Assembly: GCA_944322615.1 (NCBI GenBank)
Contig: CALUPH010000001.1
Coordinates: 174,345-238,344, forward strand
Direction: 5' to 3'
Length of the DNA: 64,000 nt
Source of the DNA: Candidatus Gastranaerophilales bacterium
Lineage (GTDB): Bacteria > Cyanobacteriota > Vampirovibrionia > Gastranaerophilales > Gastranaerophilaceae
A model generated the notes under the pieces. That model ran no database searches and had not been told where the DNA came from. It saw nothing but the letters and a program-made list of their open reading frames with translations. Of the stretch, positions 53,389 to 61,883 are shown in pieces (position 1 is the stretch's first letter; each line of letters begins with the position of its first letter). Both the position numbers and the translations under genes were made by a program.

Positions 53389-53679
53389 ATGACACGTTCA
53401 CTAAAAAAGGGTGTATATGTACACGACTCTTTAAAAGCAAAAATAGATAAATTAAATGCTAATAAAGAAAAGAGAGTAATTAAGACTTGGTCAAGAGCGT
53501 CTATGATTACTCCTGAAAATCCAGATATGGTTGGCCACACGATAGCAGTATATAACGGTAAAACTCACGTACCGGTATATATATCAGAACCAATGGTAGG
53601 ACATAGATTAGGTGAATTTGCACCTACAAGAATGTTCAGAGGCCACGCAGGGCAAGATAAAACAGCGAAAAGGAAATAG
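53389..53679 (+). CDS. rpsS: Ribosomal protein S19
   Basis: Small-subunit head protein of 96 residues with the family pattern [53 protein letters not shown] and [18 protein letters not shown]. It is complete and lies 3 nt before rplV. Confidence 0.96.
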   Translation: MTRSLKKGVYVHDSLKAKIDKLNANKEKRVIKTWSRASMITPENPDMVGHTIAVYNGKTHVPVYISEPMVGHRLGEFAPTRMFRGHAGQDKTAKRK

Positions 53680-53682
53680 ATT

Positions 53683-54021
53683 ATGGAAGCTAAGGCAAGA
53701 CAAACAGATATAACAATGCCGGCAAGAAAATTACGCAGAGTAATCAATCTTGTAAGAGGCAAATCAGCAGCAGACGCTTTAAGTATGTTGAAGTTTATGC
53801 CATATTTTGCCGCTCGTGTAGTAGAAAAGAACATCACAGCAGCAGTGGCAAATGCGACAGAGAAGTTTGGTGCTACAGCAGAAGCATTAAAAGTTTCTGA
53901 AATATACGCAGATGAATCAAGAACACTTAAAAGAGGTAAACCGAGAGCTCAAGGTAGAATATATTCAAGAGTAAAACGTACATCTCATTTAACTGTTAAA
54001 GTAACAAAAGAATCGAAGTAG
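53683..54021 (+). CDS. rplV: Ribosomal protein L22
   Basis: Exit-tunnel protein of 112 residues. The pattern TMPARKLRRVINLVRGKSAADALSMLKFM and the C-terminal beta-hairpin TLKRGKPRAQGRIYSRVKRTSHLTVKV are canonical. It follows rpsS by 3 nt and precedes rpsC by 12 nt. Confidence 0.96.
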   Translation: MEAKARQTDITMPARKLRRVINLVRGKSAADALSMLKFMPYFAARVVEKNITAAVANATEKFGATAEALKVSEIYADESRTLKRGKPRAQGRIYSRVKRTSHLTVKVTKESK

Positions 54022-54033
54022 AAGGTAATAGAC

Positions 54034-54798
54034 ATGGGACAAAAGACACATCCAACCGGATTTAGAGTAGGAATAATTCAACCTTGGTTCAGCACATGGT
54101 TTTCAAAGAAAGATTATCCTGAGTTTGTTGCAGAAGATGCTAAGATCAGAAAGTTTGTAAAGAAGAGACTTTATGCAGCTGGCATTTCAAGAATATTAAT
54201 TGCAAGAAAAGCGCAAAATGTTACAGTAACAGTTGTAACAGCGAAACCGGGTATAGTAGTAGGCCGTGGTGGTCAAGGTATAGATGAATTAAGACAAGCG
54301 GTTGCAAAATTAATAAATAAGACAGTAACGATAGACGTAGTAGAAGTTGCAAGAGTAGATATAGATTCTCAATTAGTAGCAGAATCAATAGCATTGCAAT
54401 TAGAAAAACGTGTAGCGTTCAGAAGAGCAATGAAGCAAGCAATGCAAAGAGCAATGCGTGGTGGAGCTCAAGGTATAAAAGTTATGGTATCAGGTCGTTT
54501 AGGCGGAGCTGAAATAGCACGTAGCGAGTGGGCAAAAGAAGGAAGAATTCCTCTTCAAACACTAAGAGCAAACGTAGACTATGGCTTTGCAGAAGCAGAT
54601 ACTATAATGGGTAAAATTGGTGTAAAGGTTTGGATTTTCAAAGGCAACTTAATGCCTGGTGAAATGGCAGATCAAAACATCAAAGCAAAAAAAGTAGGCG
54701 CTAACAATTTCGAAGAAAAACCAGTTGGCGGAAGAAGAAAAAAGAAATCAGCAGCAACTCAGGCTCAAACTGCAGCTGTTGAAGAAGAGAATAACTAA
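54034..54798 (+). CDS. rpsC: Ribosomal protein S3
   Basis: Small-subunit protein at the mRNA entry channel. The 254 residues start [13 protein letters not shown], have a KH domain ([22 protein letters not shown]) and the C-terminal [15 protein letters not shown] low-complexity Ala/Gln/Glu/Lys-rich tail of about 30 residues makes it longer than the E. coli protein. rplP follows 29 nt later. Confidence 0.96.
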   Translation: MGQKTHPTGFRVGIIQPWFSTWFSKKDYPEFVAEDAKIRKFVKKRLYAAGISRILIARKAQNVTVTVVTAKPGIVVGRGGQGIDELRQAVAKLINKTVTIDVVEVARVDIDSQLVAESIALQLEKRVAFRRAMKQAMQRAMRGGAQGIKVMVSGRLGGAEIARSEWAKEGRIPLQTLRANVDYGFAEADTIMGKIGVKVWIFKGNLMPGEMADQNIKAKKVGANNFEEKPVGGRRKKKSAATQAQTAAVEEENN

Positions 54799-54827
54799 GT
54801 AAGAATAATTAGGAGCGAAAAACAATC

Positions 54828-55241
54828 ATGTTAATGCCCAAGAAAACTAAATATCGTAAAATGATGAAAGGCAGAATGAAAGGACATGAAACACGTGGAA
54901 CACAATTAGAATTAGGTTCATACGGTTTACAAGCCCAAGATCCTGCTTGGATTACGAGTAGACAAATAGAAGCTGCAAGAAGAGCAATGACTCGTGAAAT
55001 CAAAAGAGGCGGTAATGTATGGATAAAGATATTTCCGGATAAACCAATCACAGCGAAACCTGCTGAAACTCGTATGGGTAAGGGAAAAGGAAACCCAGAA
55101 TATTGGGTAGCTGTAGTAAAACCGGGCAGAATTCTTTTTGAATTAGATTACCCTCAAAGAGAAGTAGCTATTCGCGCACTTGAATTGGCTGCTCAAAAAC
55201 TTCCAATTAAAGTAAAAATTGTTGAGAAAACAGGTGAATAA
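54828..55241 (+). CDS. rplP: Ribosomal protein L16
   Basis: Large-subunit protein near the A site. The 137 residues contain [41 protein letters not shown] and [43 protein letters not shown]. The ATG at 54828 gives the common MLMPKKTK start. rpmC starts 2 nt after the stop. Confidence 0.96.
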   Translation: MLMPKKTKYRKMMKGRMKGHETRGTQLELGSYGLQAQDPAWITSRQIEAARRAMTREIKRGGNVWIKIFPDKPITAKPAETRMGKGKGNPEYWVAVVKPGRILFELDYPQREVAIRALELAAQKLPIKVKIVEKTGE

Positions 55242-55243
55242 CT

Positions 55244-55456
55244 ATGAAGCTAGAAGAAATACGTGAAAAATCTGTAAATGAACTTAATGAATTAGTTGTA
55301 GATTATAAAAAACAATTATTTGATTTAAGATTCAAGAAATTTACAAATAAGTTTGAAAATGCTACTGATTTAGGAAAAGCAAATTCACAAATAAAAGAAA
55401 TCAGAAGAACAATAGCAAGAGTAAAAACTGTAATTAAGCAAAAAGAATCAGTATAA
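55244..55456 (+). CDS. rpmC: Ribosomal protein L29
   Basis: Small helical-hairpin protein at the exit tunnel. The 70-residue sequence has the usual MKLEEIREKSVNELNELV start, the LFDLRFKKFTNKFENATDLGK middle and the IKEIRRTIARVKTV end. It begins 2 nt after rplP, suggesting translational coupling. Confidence 0.94.
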   Translation: MKLEEIREKSVNELNELVVDYKKQLFDLRFKKFTNKFENATDLGKANSQIKEIRRTIARVKTVIKQKESV

Positions 55457-55476
55457 CAAAATGAGGTTAAATTAAA

Positions 55477-55722
55477 ATGCCTAAGAAGGAAAAGCAAGGT
55501 GTTGTAGTAAGTAACAAAATGGAAAAGACAGCCGTAGTAAAAGTGGCTTCTTACAACCAACATCCTAAATATAAGAAAATTATAGAAACAACAAAAAATT
55601 ACAAGGCACATGATGAGCTAAATCAATGTAGTGAAGGTGACATTGTAAGAATTGTTGAATCAAAACCGATTTCAGGTGGAAAACGTTGGGTAGTATCTGA
55701 AATTGTAGAAAAAGTAAAATAG
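55477..55722 (+). CDS. rpsQ: Ribosomal protein S17
   Basis: Small-subunit OB-fold protein of 81 residues. The pattern [28 protein letters not shown] followed by [30 protein letters not shown] is characteristic. An AATGAGGTTAAATTAAA ribosome site precedes the ATG. Confidence 0.95.
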   Translation: MPKKEKQGVVVSNKMEKTAVVKVASYNQHPKYKKIIETTKNYKAHDELNQCSEGDIVRIVESKPISGGKRWVVSEIVEKVK

Positions 55723-55772
55723 TGATAATTCACTAGATGAAGTAATTAAGTAATTTCAAAGGATGAAATAAG

Positions 55773-56141
55773 ATGATACAGCAAGAGACAAGATTACAAG
55801 TAGCAGACAATACAGGTGCTAAAGAATTGTTATGTATCCGAGTAATGGGTAGTTCAAACAAGAAATATGCACACGTAGGTGATGTTATAGTAGCAGCAGT
55901 AAAAGATGCTACACCAAATATGGCTGTAAAGAAATCTGAAGTAGTAAAAGCAGTTGTTGTAAGAACAAAAGCTGATATCAAAAGAGCAGACGGCAGTGTA
56001 ATCAGATTTGACGAAAATGCAGCAGTAATAATAAATAAAGACGGTAACCCAAGAGGTACTCGTGTATTCGGACCGGTTGCCAGAGAGTTAAGAGATAAAA
56101 ACTTCATGAAGATAATATCTCTAGCTCCGGAAGTAATTTAG
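55773..56141 (+). CDS. rplN: Ribosomal protein L14
   Basis: Intersubunit bridge protein of exactly 122 residues. It starts [26 protein letters not shown] and includes [14 protein letters not shown] and the C-terminal [25 protein letters not shown] 50-nt gap separates it from rpsQ, with AAGGATGAAATAAG as ribosome site. Confidence 0.97.
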   Translation: MIQQETRLQVADNTGAKELLCIRVMGSSNKKYAHVGDVIVAAVKDATPNMAVKKSEVVKAVVVRTKADIKRADGSVIRFDENAAVIINKDGNPRGTRVFGPVARELRDKNFMKIISLAPEVI

Positions 56142-56151
56142 GAGACGAACG

Positions 56152-56490
56152 ATGAGAAACAAAAAGACAGTTGAAAAACATCCAATACATGTAAAAAGTG
56201 GTGACAAAGTTGTTGTTACTTCAGGAAAAGATAAAGGAAAAGTTAGTTCAATAAAGAAAGTTATAACAGCTGAAAATAAAGTTGTTGTAGAAGGAGCTAA
56301 CATAGTAACAAAAGCTCAAAAAGCTCAAGGCGGAAACCAAGGCGGATTAATAAAAGTAGAAGCAGCGATGGATTCATCAAAAGTAATGCTATATTGTCCG
56401 GCTTGTGAAAAAGCAACCAGAATCAAATATGAAGTAGTAGACAACAAAAAAGTACGTGTTTGTAAAAAATGCGGAGAAAAGTTAGACTAA
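56152..56490 (+). CDS. rplX: Ribosomal protein L24
   Basis: Assembly-initiating large-subunit protein with a KOW motif (KSGDKVVVTSGKDKGKVSSIKKV). The C-terminal CPACEKATRIKYEVVDNKKVRVCKKCGEKLD holds two CxxC pairs and may bind zinc, a form found in many bacteria. The length is 112 residues. It is the last gene of the first block; a hairpin and promoter follow before rplE. Confidence 0.95.
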   Translation: MRNKKTVEKHPIHVKSGDKVVVTSGKDKGKVSSIKKVITAENKVVVEGANIVTKAQKAQGGNQGGLIKVEAAMDSSKVMLYCPACEKATRIKYEVVDNKKVRVCKKCGEKLD

Positions 56491-56496
56491 GAATTC

Positions 56497-56552
56497 AACG
56501 GGGTAGTTCATTTAATGCACGCCCCTAAGTTGTTTCTAAAATTTATTTTTAA
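56497..56552 (+). terminator. Hairpin with T-rich tail between rplX and rplE
   Basis: CAAC-GGGG pairs with CCCC-taa-GTTG across about 20 nt, followed by TTTCTAAAATTTATTTTT. It has the shape of an intrinsic terminator or attenuator, with a less uniform T-tract than usual. A TATAAT (56555-56560) lies directly behind. Confidence 0.45.
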
Positions 56553-56554
56553 GA

Positions 56555-56560
56555 TATAAT
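56555..56560 (+). promoter_or_regulatory. Possible internal promoter (-10) before rplE
   Basis: A perfect TATAAT about 67 nt before the rplE ATG. The best -35, TTGTTT at 56530-56535, is 19 bp away. Together with the preceding hairpin this suggests that rplE and rpsN may be transcribed separately. Confidence 0.3.
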
Positions 56561-56583
56561 TAAAGATAAAATAGTGTAAGTAT

Positions 56584-56606
56584 GGGTATCCCGCAAGGGG
56601 ATACAT
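56584..56606 (+). promoter_or_regulatory. Leader hairpin upstream of rplE
   Basis: GTATCCC and GGGATAC pair with a short loop of about five bases directly between the presumed promoter and the AGAAGGAAAG ribosome site of rplE. An in-frame ATG at 56582 precedes this hairpin but is rejected as start. Confidence 0.45.
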
Positions 56607-56626
56607 TCTACGAGAAGGAAAGAAAA

Positions 56627-57178
56627 ATGACAGTAGTAACAAAAAATCTAAAAACAAAATATGAAGAAGAAGTAAAAAAAGTTCTTCAAGAAGAGTTTAA
56701 GTATGAAAATGTACATCAAATTCCAAAATTAAGCAAAATTGTTTTAAATATGGGAGTTGGTGAAGCTTGTCATAACTCAAAATTAGCAGAAGCAATTGTA
56801 AATCAGTTGACAAAAATAGCCGGACAAAAAGCATTGTCAACAAAAGCAAAAAAATCAATTGCTGCTTTCAAGTTAAGAGAAGGAATGCCTGTAGGTGCAA
56901 TGGTAACACTAAGAGGCGAAAGAATGTATGACTTCTTACAAAAATTAATTTGTGTAGTACTTCCAAGAATTCGTGACTTTAGAGGTATAAGTGCAAAGAG
57001 TTTCGACGGAAGAGGAAACTATACATTAGGTTTAAAAGAACAGTCATTATTCCCTGAAATTTCATATGATGAATTGGATGCAGTTCACGGAATGAATATT
57101 TCAATAATAACAACAGCGAAGACAGATGAAGAAGCAAGAGCTTTATTAAGAGCGCTTGGAATGCCATTTAAAAAATAA
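56627..57178 (+). CDS. rplE: Ribosomal protein L5
   Basis: 5S rRNA-binding protein of 183 residues. It contains [63 protein letters not shown] and the [29 protein letters not shown] end. I use the ATG at 56627 with AGAAGGAAAG upstream. A longer frame from 56582 would translate through the leader hairpin. rpsN follows 17 nt later. Confidence 0.95.
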   Translation: MTVVTKNLKTKYEEEVKKVLQEEFKYENVHQIPKLSKIVLNMGVGEACHNSKLAEAIVNQLTKIAGQKALSTKAKKSIAAFKLREGMPVGAMVTLRGERMYDFLQKLICVVLPRIRDFRGISAKSFDGRGNYTLGLKEQSLFPEISYDELDAVHGMNISIITTAKTDEEARALLRALGMPFKK

Positions 57179-57195
57179 CAAAAGGAGTATAAAAC

Positions 57196-57402
57196 GTGGC
57201 TAAGAAAGCAATGATAGATAAAGAGCTAAAAAGAGAAGCTTTAGCAGCTAAAGGAAAATATCCAAGAGTAAGACTACATAACAGATGTTCAATCTGCGGA
57301 CGTCCTCATGGATTTCACAGAGACTTTGGCATATGCAGAGTTTGTCTAAGAAAGATGGCTCATCAAGGTTTATTACCCGGTGTAGTTAAAGCTAGTTGGT
57401 AG
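57196..57402 (+). CDS. rpsN: Ribosomal protein S14, zinc-binding type
   Basis: A 68-residue short-form S14 with two CxxC pairs ([20 protein letters not shown]) that bind zinc, and the classical C-terminus [16 protein letters not shown]. This type-Z form sits in the spc cluster in Firmicutes and relatives. The start is GTG, preceded by AAAGGAGTATAAAAC. A terminator begins directly at the next base after the stop codon. Confidence 0.95.
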   Translation: MAKKAMIDKELKREALAAKGKYPRVRLHNRCSICGRPHGFHRDFGICRVCLRKMAHQGLLPGVVKASW

Positions 57403-57451
57403 TTAAGGTTTGTATAGTAGAGTAAAAACTATTATACAAAACTTAATTTTT
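57403..57451 (+). terminator. Terminator-like hairpin directly after rpsN
   Basis: TTAAG / CTTAA and TTTGTATA / TATACAAA plus TAG/CTA form a long stem (57403-57446) with a short loop, followed by TTTTTC. It starts immediately after the rpsN stop codon. As a terminator it would separate rpsH-rplF-rplR from the upstream genes unless read-through is regulated. Confidence 0.7.
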
Positions 57452-57494
57452 CAATAACTTTTCTATACTGCTAGATAAATTTTAGTAAGTAGTT

Positions 57495-57508
57495 GACGGT
57501 ATTCCGTC
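57495..57508 (+). promoter_or_regulatory. Leader hairpin upstream of rpsH
   Basis: GACGG and CCGTC pair with a TATT tetraloop, about 10 nt before the AAGGTAAAGGAATAAG ribosome site. A -10-like TATACT lies at 57464-57469, but no good -35 accompanies it. Confidence 0.4.
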
Positions 57509-57530
57509 TTAAAAGGTAAAGGAATAAGAA

Positions 57531-57932
57531 ATGAATACAGATCCAATAGCAGATATGCTAACAAGAATAAGAAATGCCAACATGGTATCTTTAACTGAAG
57601 TAGATATGCCAAGTTCAAAATTGAAAGTAGAACTAGCAAAATTATTAAAGTCAGAAGGATATGTTGAAGATTATGCAGTTGTTGAAAAAGAAGGCAGTGC
57701 ATTCAAAACATTAAAAATCACATTAAAATATGATGAAAAATCAAAACCTGTAATATCAAATTTGAAGAGAGTTTCAAGACCAGGTTTGAGAAATTATTGC
57801 AAAGCAAAAAATCTTCCACAAGTATTAGGTGGTATGGGCATAGCTATAATATCAACAAGCAAAGGTTTATTGACAGACAGAAAAGCAAGAAAAGAAAATG
57901 TCGGCGGCGAAATTCTTTGCTATGTATGGTAA
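57531..57932 (+). CDS. rpsH: Ribosomal protein S8
   Basis: Small-subunit assembly protein; in E. coli it represses the spc operon. Its 133 residues start [18 protein letters not shown] and end with the conserved [27 protein letters not shown]. It lies 128 nt after rpsN, beyond a terminator-like hairpin, and so begins the third block of the cluster. Confidence 0.96.
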   Translation: MNTDPIADMLTRIRNANMVSLTEVDMPSSKLKVELAKLLKSEGYVEDYAVVEKEGSAFKTLKITLKYDEKSKPVISNLKRVSRPGLRNYCKAKNLPQVLGGMGIAIISTSKGLLTDRKARKENVGGEILCYVW

Positions 57933-57968
57933 TCGAGTAAGTAAATAATAAAAATTGGAGATAAAAAA

Positions 57969-58508
57969 ATGTCACGTATAGGAAAATTACCAATCATCAT
58001 ACCGGATGGTGTAGAGGTAACAATAAATGGACAAGTAGTAACTGCGAAAGGACCTTTAGGTACAGAAACAGTTGAAGTTCGTCCAGAAATAAAACTTGAA
58101 AAAGTTGATAATACAGTAGTAGTAACAAGAATAAACGATGATAGAAAATCACGTTCATTACATGGTTTATCAAGAACATTAGTAGCAAATACTATTAACG
58201 GTGTTAAAAACGGATTTACAAAGAAATTGGAAATAGTTGGTGTTGGTTATCGTGCAGCAATGCAAGGTAATACATTAAACTTAGCTTTAGGCTATTCACA
58301 TCCTGTAAATATAGATGCACCGGAAGGAATAAAAATTTCTGTTGAAGCAAATACAAAAATTACTGTTACAGGTGCAAATAAGCAGGCTGTAGGTGATGTA
58401 GCCGCTTTAATCAGAAGCAAGAGACCACCTGAAGTATATAAAGGAAAAGGTATTAAATACGAAGGTGAATATATCAGACGTAAAGCTGGTAAAACAGGTA
58501 AAAAATAG
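57969..58508 (+). CDS. rplF: Ribosomal protein L6
   Basis: Large-subunit protein near the elongation-factor site. The 179 residues contain [46 protein letters not shown] and [43 protein letters not shown] ribosome site precedes the ATG. rplR follows after 72 nt with its own leader hairpin. Confidence 0.96.
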   Translation: MSRIGKLPIIIPDGVEVTINGQVVTAKGPLGTETVEVRPEIKLEKVDNTVVVTRINDDRKSRSLHGLSRTLVANTINGVKNGFTKKLEIVGVGYRAAMQGNTLNLALGYSHPVNIDAPEGIKISVEANTKITVTGANKQAVGDVAALIRSKRPPEVYKGKGIKYEGEYIRRKAGKTGKK

Positions 58509-58536
58509 AAATTAATGTAGTAAAAATTGCCAATAT

Positions 58537-58562
58537 AAACCCTTGTAGAAGCAAGAAGGTTT
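58537..58562 (+). promoter_or_regulatory. Leader hairpin upstream of rplR
   Basis: AAACC-CTTG pairs with CAAG-aa-GGTTT (58537-58545 and 58552-58562), with a 6-nt loop and a 2-nt bulge. It ends just before the GAAAGGAAAG ribosome site of rplR. Confidence 0.4.
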
Positions 58563-58580
58563 GGGTGAAAGGAAAGAAAA

Positions 58581-58949
58581 ATGATTAAACAAGCAAACAA
58601 AAAAGAAGCAACACAAAAACGTCATAAAAGATTAAGAGCAAAATTATCTGGTACAACAGAAGCTCCACGTTTAGCTGTATACAGAAGTACAAAGCATATA
58701 TATGCTCAAATCATTGATGATGTAAAAGGAGTAACAATAGTTTCTGCTTCTTCAATAGATAAAGATATGAAGAAAGATTTAGCACACGGCGGAAATATCG
58801 AATCTGCAAAAGCAGTTGGTGAAGCAATTGCAAAGAAAGCTTTAAAAGCAGGTGTTAAAGATGTAGTATTCGACCGTGGCGGATTCTTATATCACGGAAG
58901 AGTTGCAGCTTTAGCTGACGCAGCTAGAGAAGCTGGATTAAACTTCTAA
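58581..58949 (+). CDS. rplR: Ribosomal protein L18
   Basis: 5S rRNA-binding protein of 122 residues. The core [46 protein letters not shown] and the end [28 protein letters not shown] are canonical. It is the last gene of the cluster here. rpsE, rpmD, rplO and secY, which usually follow, are absent, and a terminator comes next. Confidence 0.96.
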   Translation: MIKQANKKEATQKRHKRLRAKLSGTTEAPRLAVYRSTKHIYAQIIDDVKGVTIVSASSIDKDMKKDLAHGGNIESAKAVGEAIAKKALKAGVKDVVFDRGGFLYHGRVAALADAAREAGLNF

Positions 58950-58970
58950 TTGAAATTTATAATAGTAATA

Positions 58971-58999
58971 AAAGACTCCTTTAAAAAGGGGTCTTTTTT
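58971..58999. terminator. Intrinsic terminator ending the ribosomal cluster
   Basis: AAAGACTCC pairs with GGGGTCTTT (one G-U pair) around a short A/T loop, followed by TTT. The recF stop codon lies inside the tail (58998-59000). On the minus strand a TCTTTTATT tract follows the stem, so it may serve recF as well. Confidence 0.8.
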
Positions 59000-60131
59000 A
59001 TATTTGAGTAATTGAATTATTTTTTATTTCAAAAATTTCTACATTTTTTAAATATTCTTCTTTAAAGTGAAGAGTATCAACAGATGTAATAATAGTCTGA
59101 GTATCATTGCCGATAGCATTAAGAAGAAAGTTTTGTCTTAAATCATCAAGTTCTGCCAATACATCATCCAATAAAAGAACTGCATTTGTATTAATTTTAT
59201 CTTTTATAAGTTGGAGTTCTGCCAGTTTAAGAGCGAGAACGATAGTTCTTTGTTGTCCTTGAGAGGCATATTTTTTTGAATCATTATTATTTATATAAAA
59301 AGAAACATCATCTCTATGCGGTCCCAGAACAGATTGTCCTCTAATAATTTCTTCAAGTTTCTTTTCTTCAAGTTTCTTCTTAAAATTTTCTAATATAAAT
59401 TCATTGTTAAAATCAAATTTTTCAGCAGATGAAATATCACCAATAATACAAGAATTATAGAATATAGATAAATCTTCTTTTTCTGAAATTTGAGAATGCT
59501 TTATCTTTGCGGTTTTAAGAAGTTCATGTAAAAAATTTATTCTTATATATGTTATATTGCTTCCTGTAATTGCAAGTTGCTCATTCCAAACATCTAACAA
59601 AGAAGTATCAGAATTAATATTCCCTTTTAAATTTTTTAGGTAATTATTTTTTTGAGTTTTTATTTTATTGTATTTTGAAATCCTTTCGGAATATGCAGGA
59701 AAAATTTGGCTAATAGCTAAATCAAGCCATTTTCTTCTGTCTTCAGGTGTACCTCTAAGTAATAATAAATCATTAGTTGTAAAACAAACTGTTGAAATAT
59801 TACTAATGAAATCAGATGATTTATTTTTATTAATACCGTTAACTTTCAGTTTTTTTCTGTTAGGCGGATTTATATATATCTCTAAATCTACATCAATATC
59901 AAATTTTTTGATTTCGGCTTTAATATTGCAAAAATCTTTTCCCCAAGTGATTAATTCACTATCAGATTTTGTTCTTAATGCATCAAGAGTAGATAAATAA
60001 TAGATGGACTCTAAAAGATTTGTTTTCCCCTGAGCGTTTTTTCCTATGAAAAGAATTTTGTTAGAGTTAAAAGAAATCTCAATATCATCATAATTTCTGT
60101 AATTTTTAAGTTTTAGATTTTTAATAAACAT
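58998..60131 (-). CDS. recF: DNA replication and repair protein RecF
   Basis: SMC-like ATPase that recruits RecO and RecR to gaps. The 377 residues have Walker A GKNAQGKTN near 30-38, LSTLDALRTKSDSELI, the GPHRDDVSFYI signature and Walker B LLLDDVLAELDDLRQ. It is isolated from dnaA and gyrB. The ATG has no Shine-Dalgarno, and an extended -10 box (TGA TATAAT) ends exactly six bases upstream, suggesting a leaderless mRNA. recR is also in this window. Confidence 0.95.
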   Translation of the reverse strand: MFIKNLKLKNYRNYDDIEISFNSNKILFIGKNAQGKTNLLESIYYLSTLDALRTKSDSELITWGKDFCNIKAEIKKFDIDVDLEIYINPPNRKKLKVNGINKNKSSDFISNISTVCFTTNDLLLLRGTPEDRRKWLDLAISQIFPAYSERISKYNKIKTQKNNYLKNLKGNINSDTSLLDVWNEQLAITGSNITYIRINFLHELLKTAKIKHSQISEKEDLSIFYNSCIIGDISSAEKFDFNNEFILENFKKKLEEKKLEEIIRGQSVLGPHRDDVSFYINNNDSKKYASQGQQRTIVLALKLAELQLIKDKINTNAVLLLDDVLAELDDLRQNFLLNAIGNDTQTIITSVDTLHFKEEYLKNVEIFEIKNNSITQI

Positions 60132-60137
60132 AGCTGT

Positions 60138-60146
60138 ATTATATCA
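60138..60146 (-). promoter_or_regulatory. Extended -10 promoter of recF, predicted leaderless
   Basis: On the minus strand TGA TATAAT (60146-60138) is followed by six bases and the recF ATG. No clear -35 box is needed with an extended -10. Confidence 0.55.
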
Positions 60147-60223
60147 AAAATTGAATAAACAATCTTGTCTAAGTCTTGAAAAACTTTTATAATTTACTCA
60201 TATTGGTATGTTAAGAGGTTGTT

Positions 60224-61855
60224 ATGGATAAGTTTAATAATATATATATGTGTATTTTAAAAAGTAAATTAGGAATTACATTATTAAGTATAATACCATT
60301 CTTTTTTATGAAAAAAATGCTTTTATCTGAATTATGTGTGTTAATGTTAGTAGTTACAATTGCTACAATAGCTACATCAAAGAAATTTAGCAAGAAAGAA
60401 AGTATATTGTTTGCACTTTTATATAGTTTTCTATTTTTATGTTTAGAAATAGGATATGTAGTAAAAGGGTTAGTTACTTCTCCATTTGGGATGGTGACTC
60501 TTATATATTATGGGGCAAGTATGCTTATAGCTCTTGCAATAAAATTTTTAATATGGTTAATTGCAGGCGGATTTATATTTTACTTGTTTAATTTGGTTTT
60601 AACTGTTTTAATGAGATGGGAAAAAATAGAGCTAATATTTAAGCCTTTTACAAAATTATTATCAAATCCTTTAAAAATGATATTTACTTCTTTACTAATT
60701 GGATTTGTTATTAATTTATTTTTATATTCTACTTCTGTGCATATAAAAGTAGATTTTTTACCTGAATTAGAAAAGTCGAAGTTAAAAATAGAAGAGGTTT
60801 TGAACGAAAAAAGAATCTTGTTATATTCTGCTAAAGAAAACAAACTTGCATTATATGATATAGAAAAAGATTTTTTAATAAAAGATTGTCCTGAATTAAA
60901 GCCTATTCCGGATGGATATGTCAAAGATCATGAATATACATTGTTTGATAAATTAAAGAACGGAGACGTATTTATAAGAAATTGTATGCAAACTAAAAGC
61001 AGAGAAAATATGTCTTTAAAAACATATGCATATATATATTCTCCGAAAAAGAATGCGATTGTATGGCAAGCTGAACTTCCGAAAGAAATAAGCTTTTATC
61101 AAGCTGCAATTATTGATATTGATGCAGAAAGAATATTTGTAGTTGGTGCTGATTCTGATAAAAAGACCTATATATACAATATAAAAGATAAAAGTATAGA
61201 ACAAAAATCTGAAACCATAGAGGAAAGAAGAGGCTGTGAAATTATAAAATTAAAGAATGGAAAACTTCTTATTTGGGGAGGTTATTCCAGCAATGATAGT
61301 ATTGAATTATATGATATAAATAAAGATGTATTTGAAAAGATTCCACTTGGATTTAAACAAAAATTTGTTTATGGAAATGATAAATTATACTTGTTAGAAG
61401 ATGGTAGAGTTGTTATAAAAACAACAAAGATGGAAGATAAAAAAGAAAATGGGGTTGGAGAATATTCAAGCAGTATATATAGTGGTACTGGTTATCCTGT
61501 TCCTTGTGTAGTTTTGTATAATCCAAATGATAATTCATTTAAAGAAATAGATATAAATAAAAATAGTAAATATAGGCATGATAATAAAGTTTCAATAGCT
61601 TCAACTGCTGATGGTAAAATAATTATAGCTGGAGGCTCATTAATTAGTAAAAAGCGTATAAAACTTTCAGGATATGATGATAAAATAAATTTTTACAATG
61701 TAAAAACAAATAAACTACAGAAATCATATGGTATGAAATTTGATGATACTCTTAGTCCTTATATCTATACACTAAATAATAACGAATTTATATATGTTTA
61801 TGGTACGGATTTTGGAATTGATCATAAACAAAGATATCATAAATTAAAAATTTAG
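60224..61855 (+). CDS. Membrane protein with kelch-like beta-propeller domain
   Basis: A 543-residue protein. Four or five hydrophobic helices occupy the first 175 residues (for example FALLYSFLFLCLEIGYVV and MIFTSLLIGFVINLFLY). The rest consists of repeated segments with IFVVGAD, KLLIWGGYSS and KIIIAGGSLIS followed by ELYDINKD-like strands, as in kelch propellers. The propeller probably faces the periplasm, but the topology was not computed. AAGAGGTTGTT precedes the ATG. No enzyme motif is visible, and it is followed by an unrelated aldolase gene 28 nt later. Confidence 0.65.
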   Translation: MDKFNNIYMCILKSKLGITLLSIIPFFFMKKMLLSELCVLMLVVTIATIATSKKFSKKESILFALLYSFLFLCLEIGYVVKGLVTSPFGMVTLIYYGASMLIALAIKFLIWLIAGGFIFYLFNLVLTVLMRWEKIELIFKPFTKLLSNPLKMIFTSLLIGFVINLFLYSTSVHIKVDFLPELEKSKLKIEEVLNEKRILLYSAKENKLALYDIEKDFLIKDCPELKPIPDGYVKDHEYTLFDKLKNGDVFIRNCMQTKSRENMSLKTYAYIYSPKKNAIVWQAELPKEISFYQAAIIDIDAERIFVVGADSDKKTYIYNIKDKSIEQKSETIEERRGCEIIKLKNGKLLIWGGYSSNDSIELYDINKDVFEKIPLGFKQKFVYGNDKLYLLEDGRVVIKTTKMEDKKENGVGEYSSSIYSGTGYPVPCVVLYNPNDNSFKEIDINKNSKYRHDNKVSIASTADGKIIIAGGSLISKKRIKLSGYDDKINFYNVKTNKLQKSYGMKFDDTLSPYIYTLNNNEFIYVYGTDFGIDHKQRYHKLKI

Positions 61856-61883
61856 GAATTAATCATAAGGTAGCAGCAATAAA

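Noticed and set aside
56582..56626. Upstream in-frame ATG as the start of rplE
   Set aside because: It would translate through a stable hairpin; the ATG at 56627 has a clear ribosome site and the normal L5 length.
58950..59000. Contig break explaining the missing rpsE-secY genes
   Set aside because: The sequence runs on without ambiguous bases through a terminator into an intact recF, so a real rearrangement is more likely.
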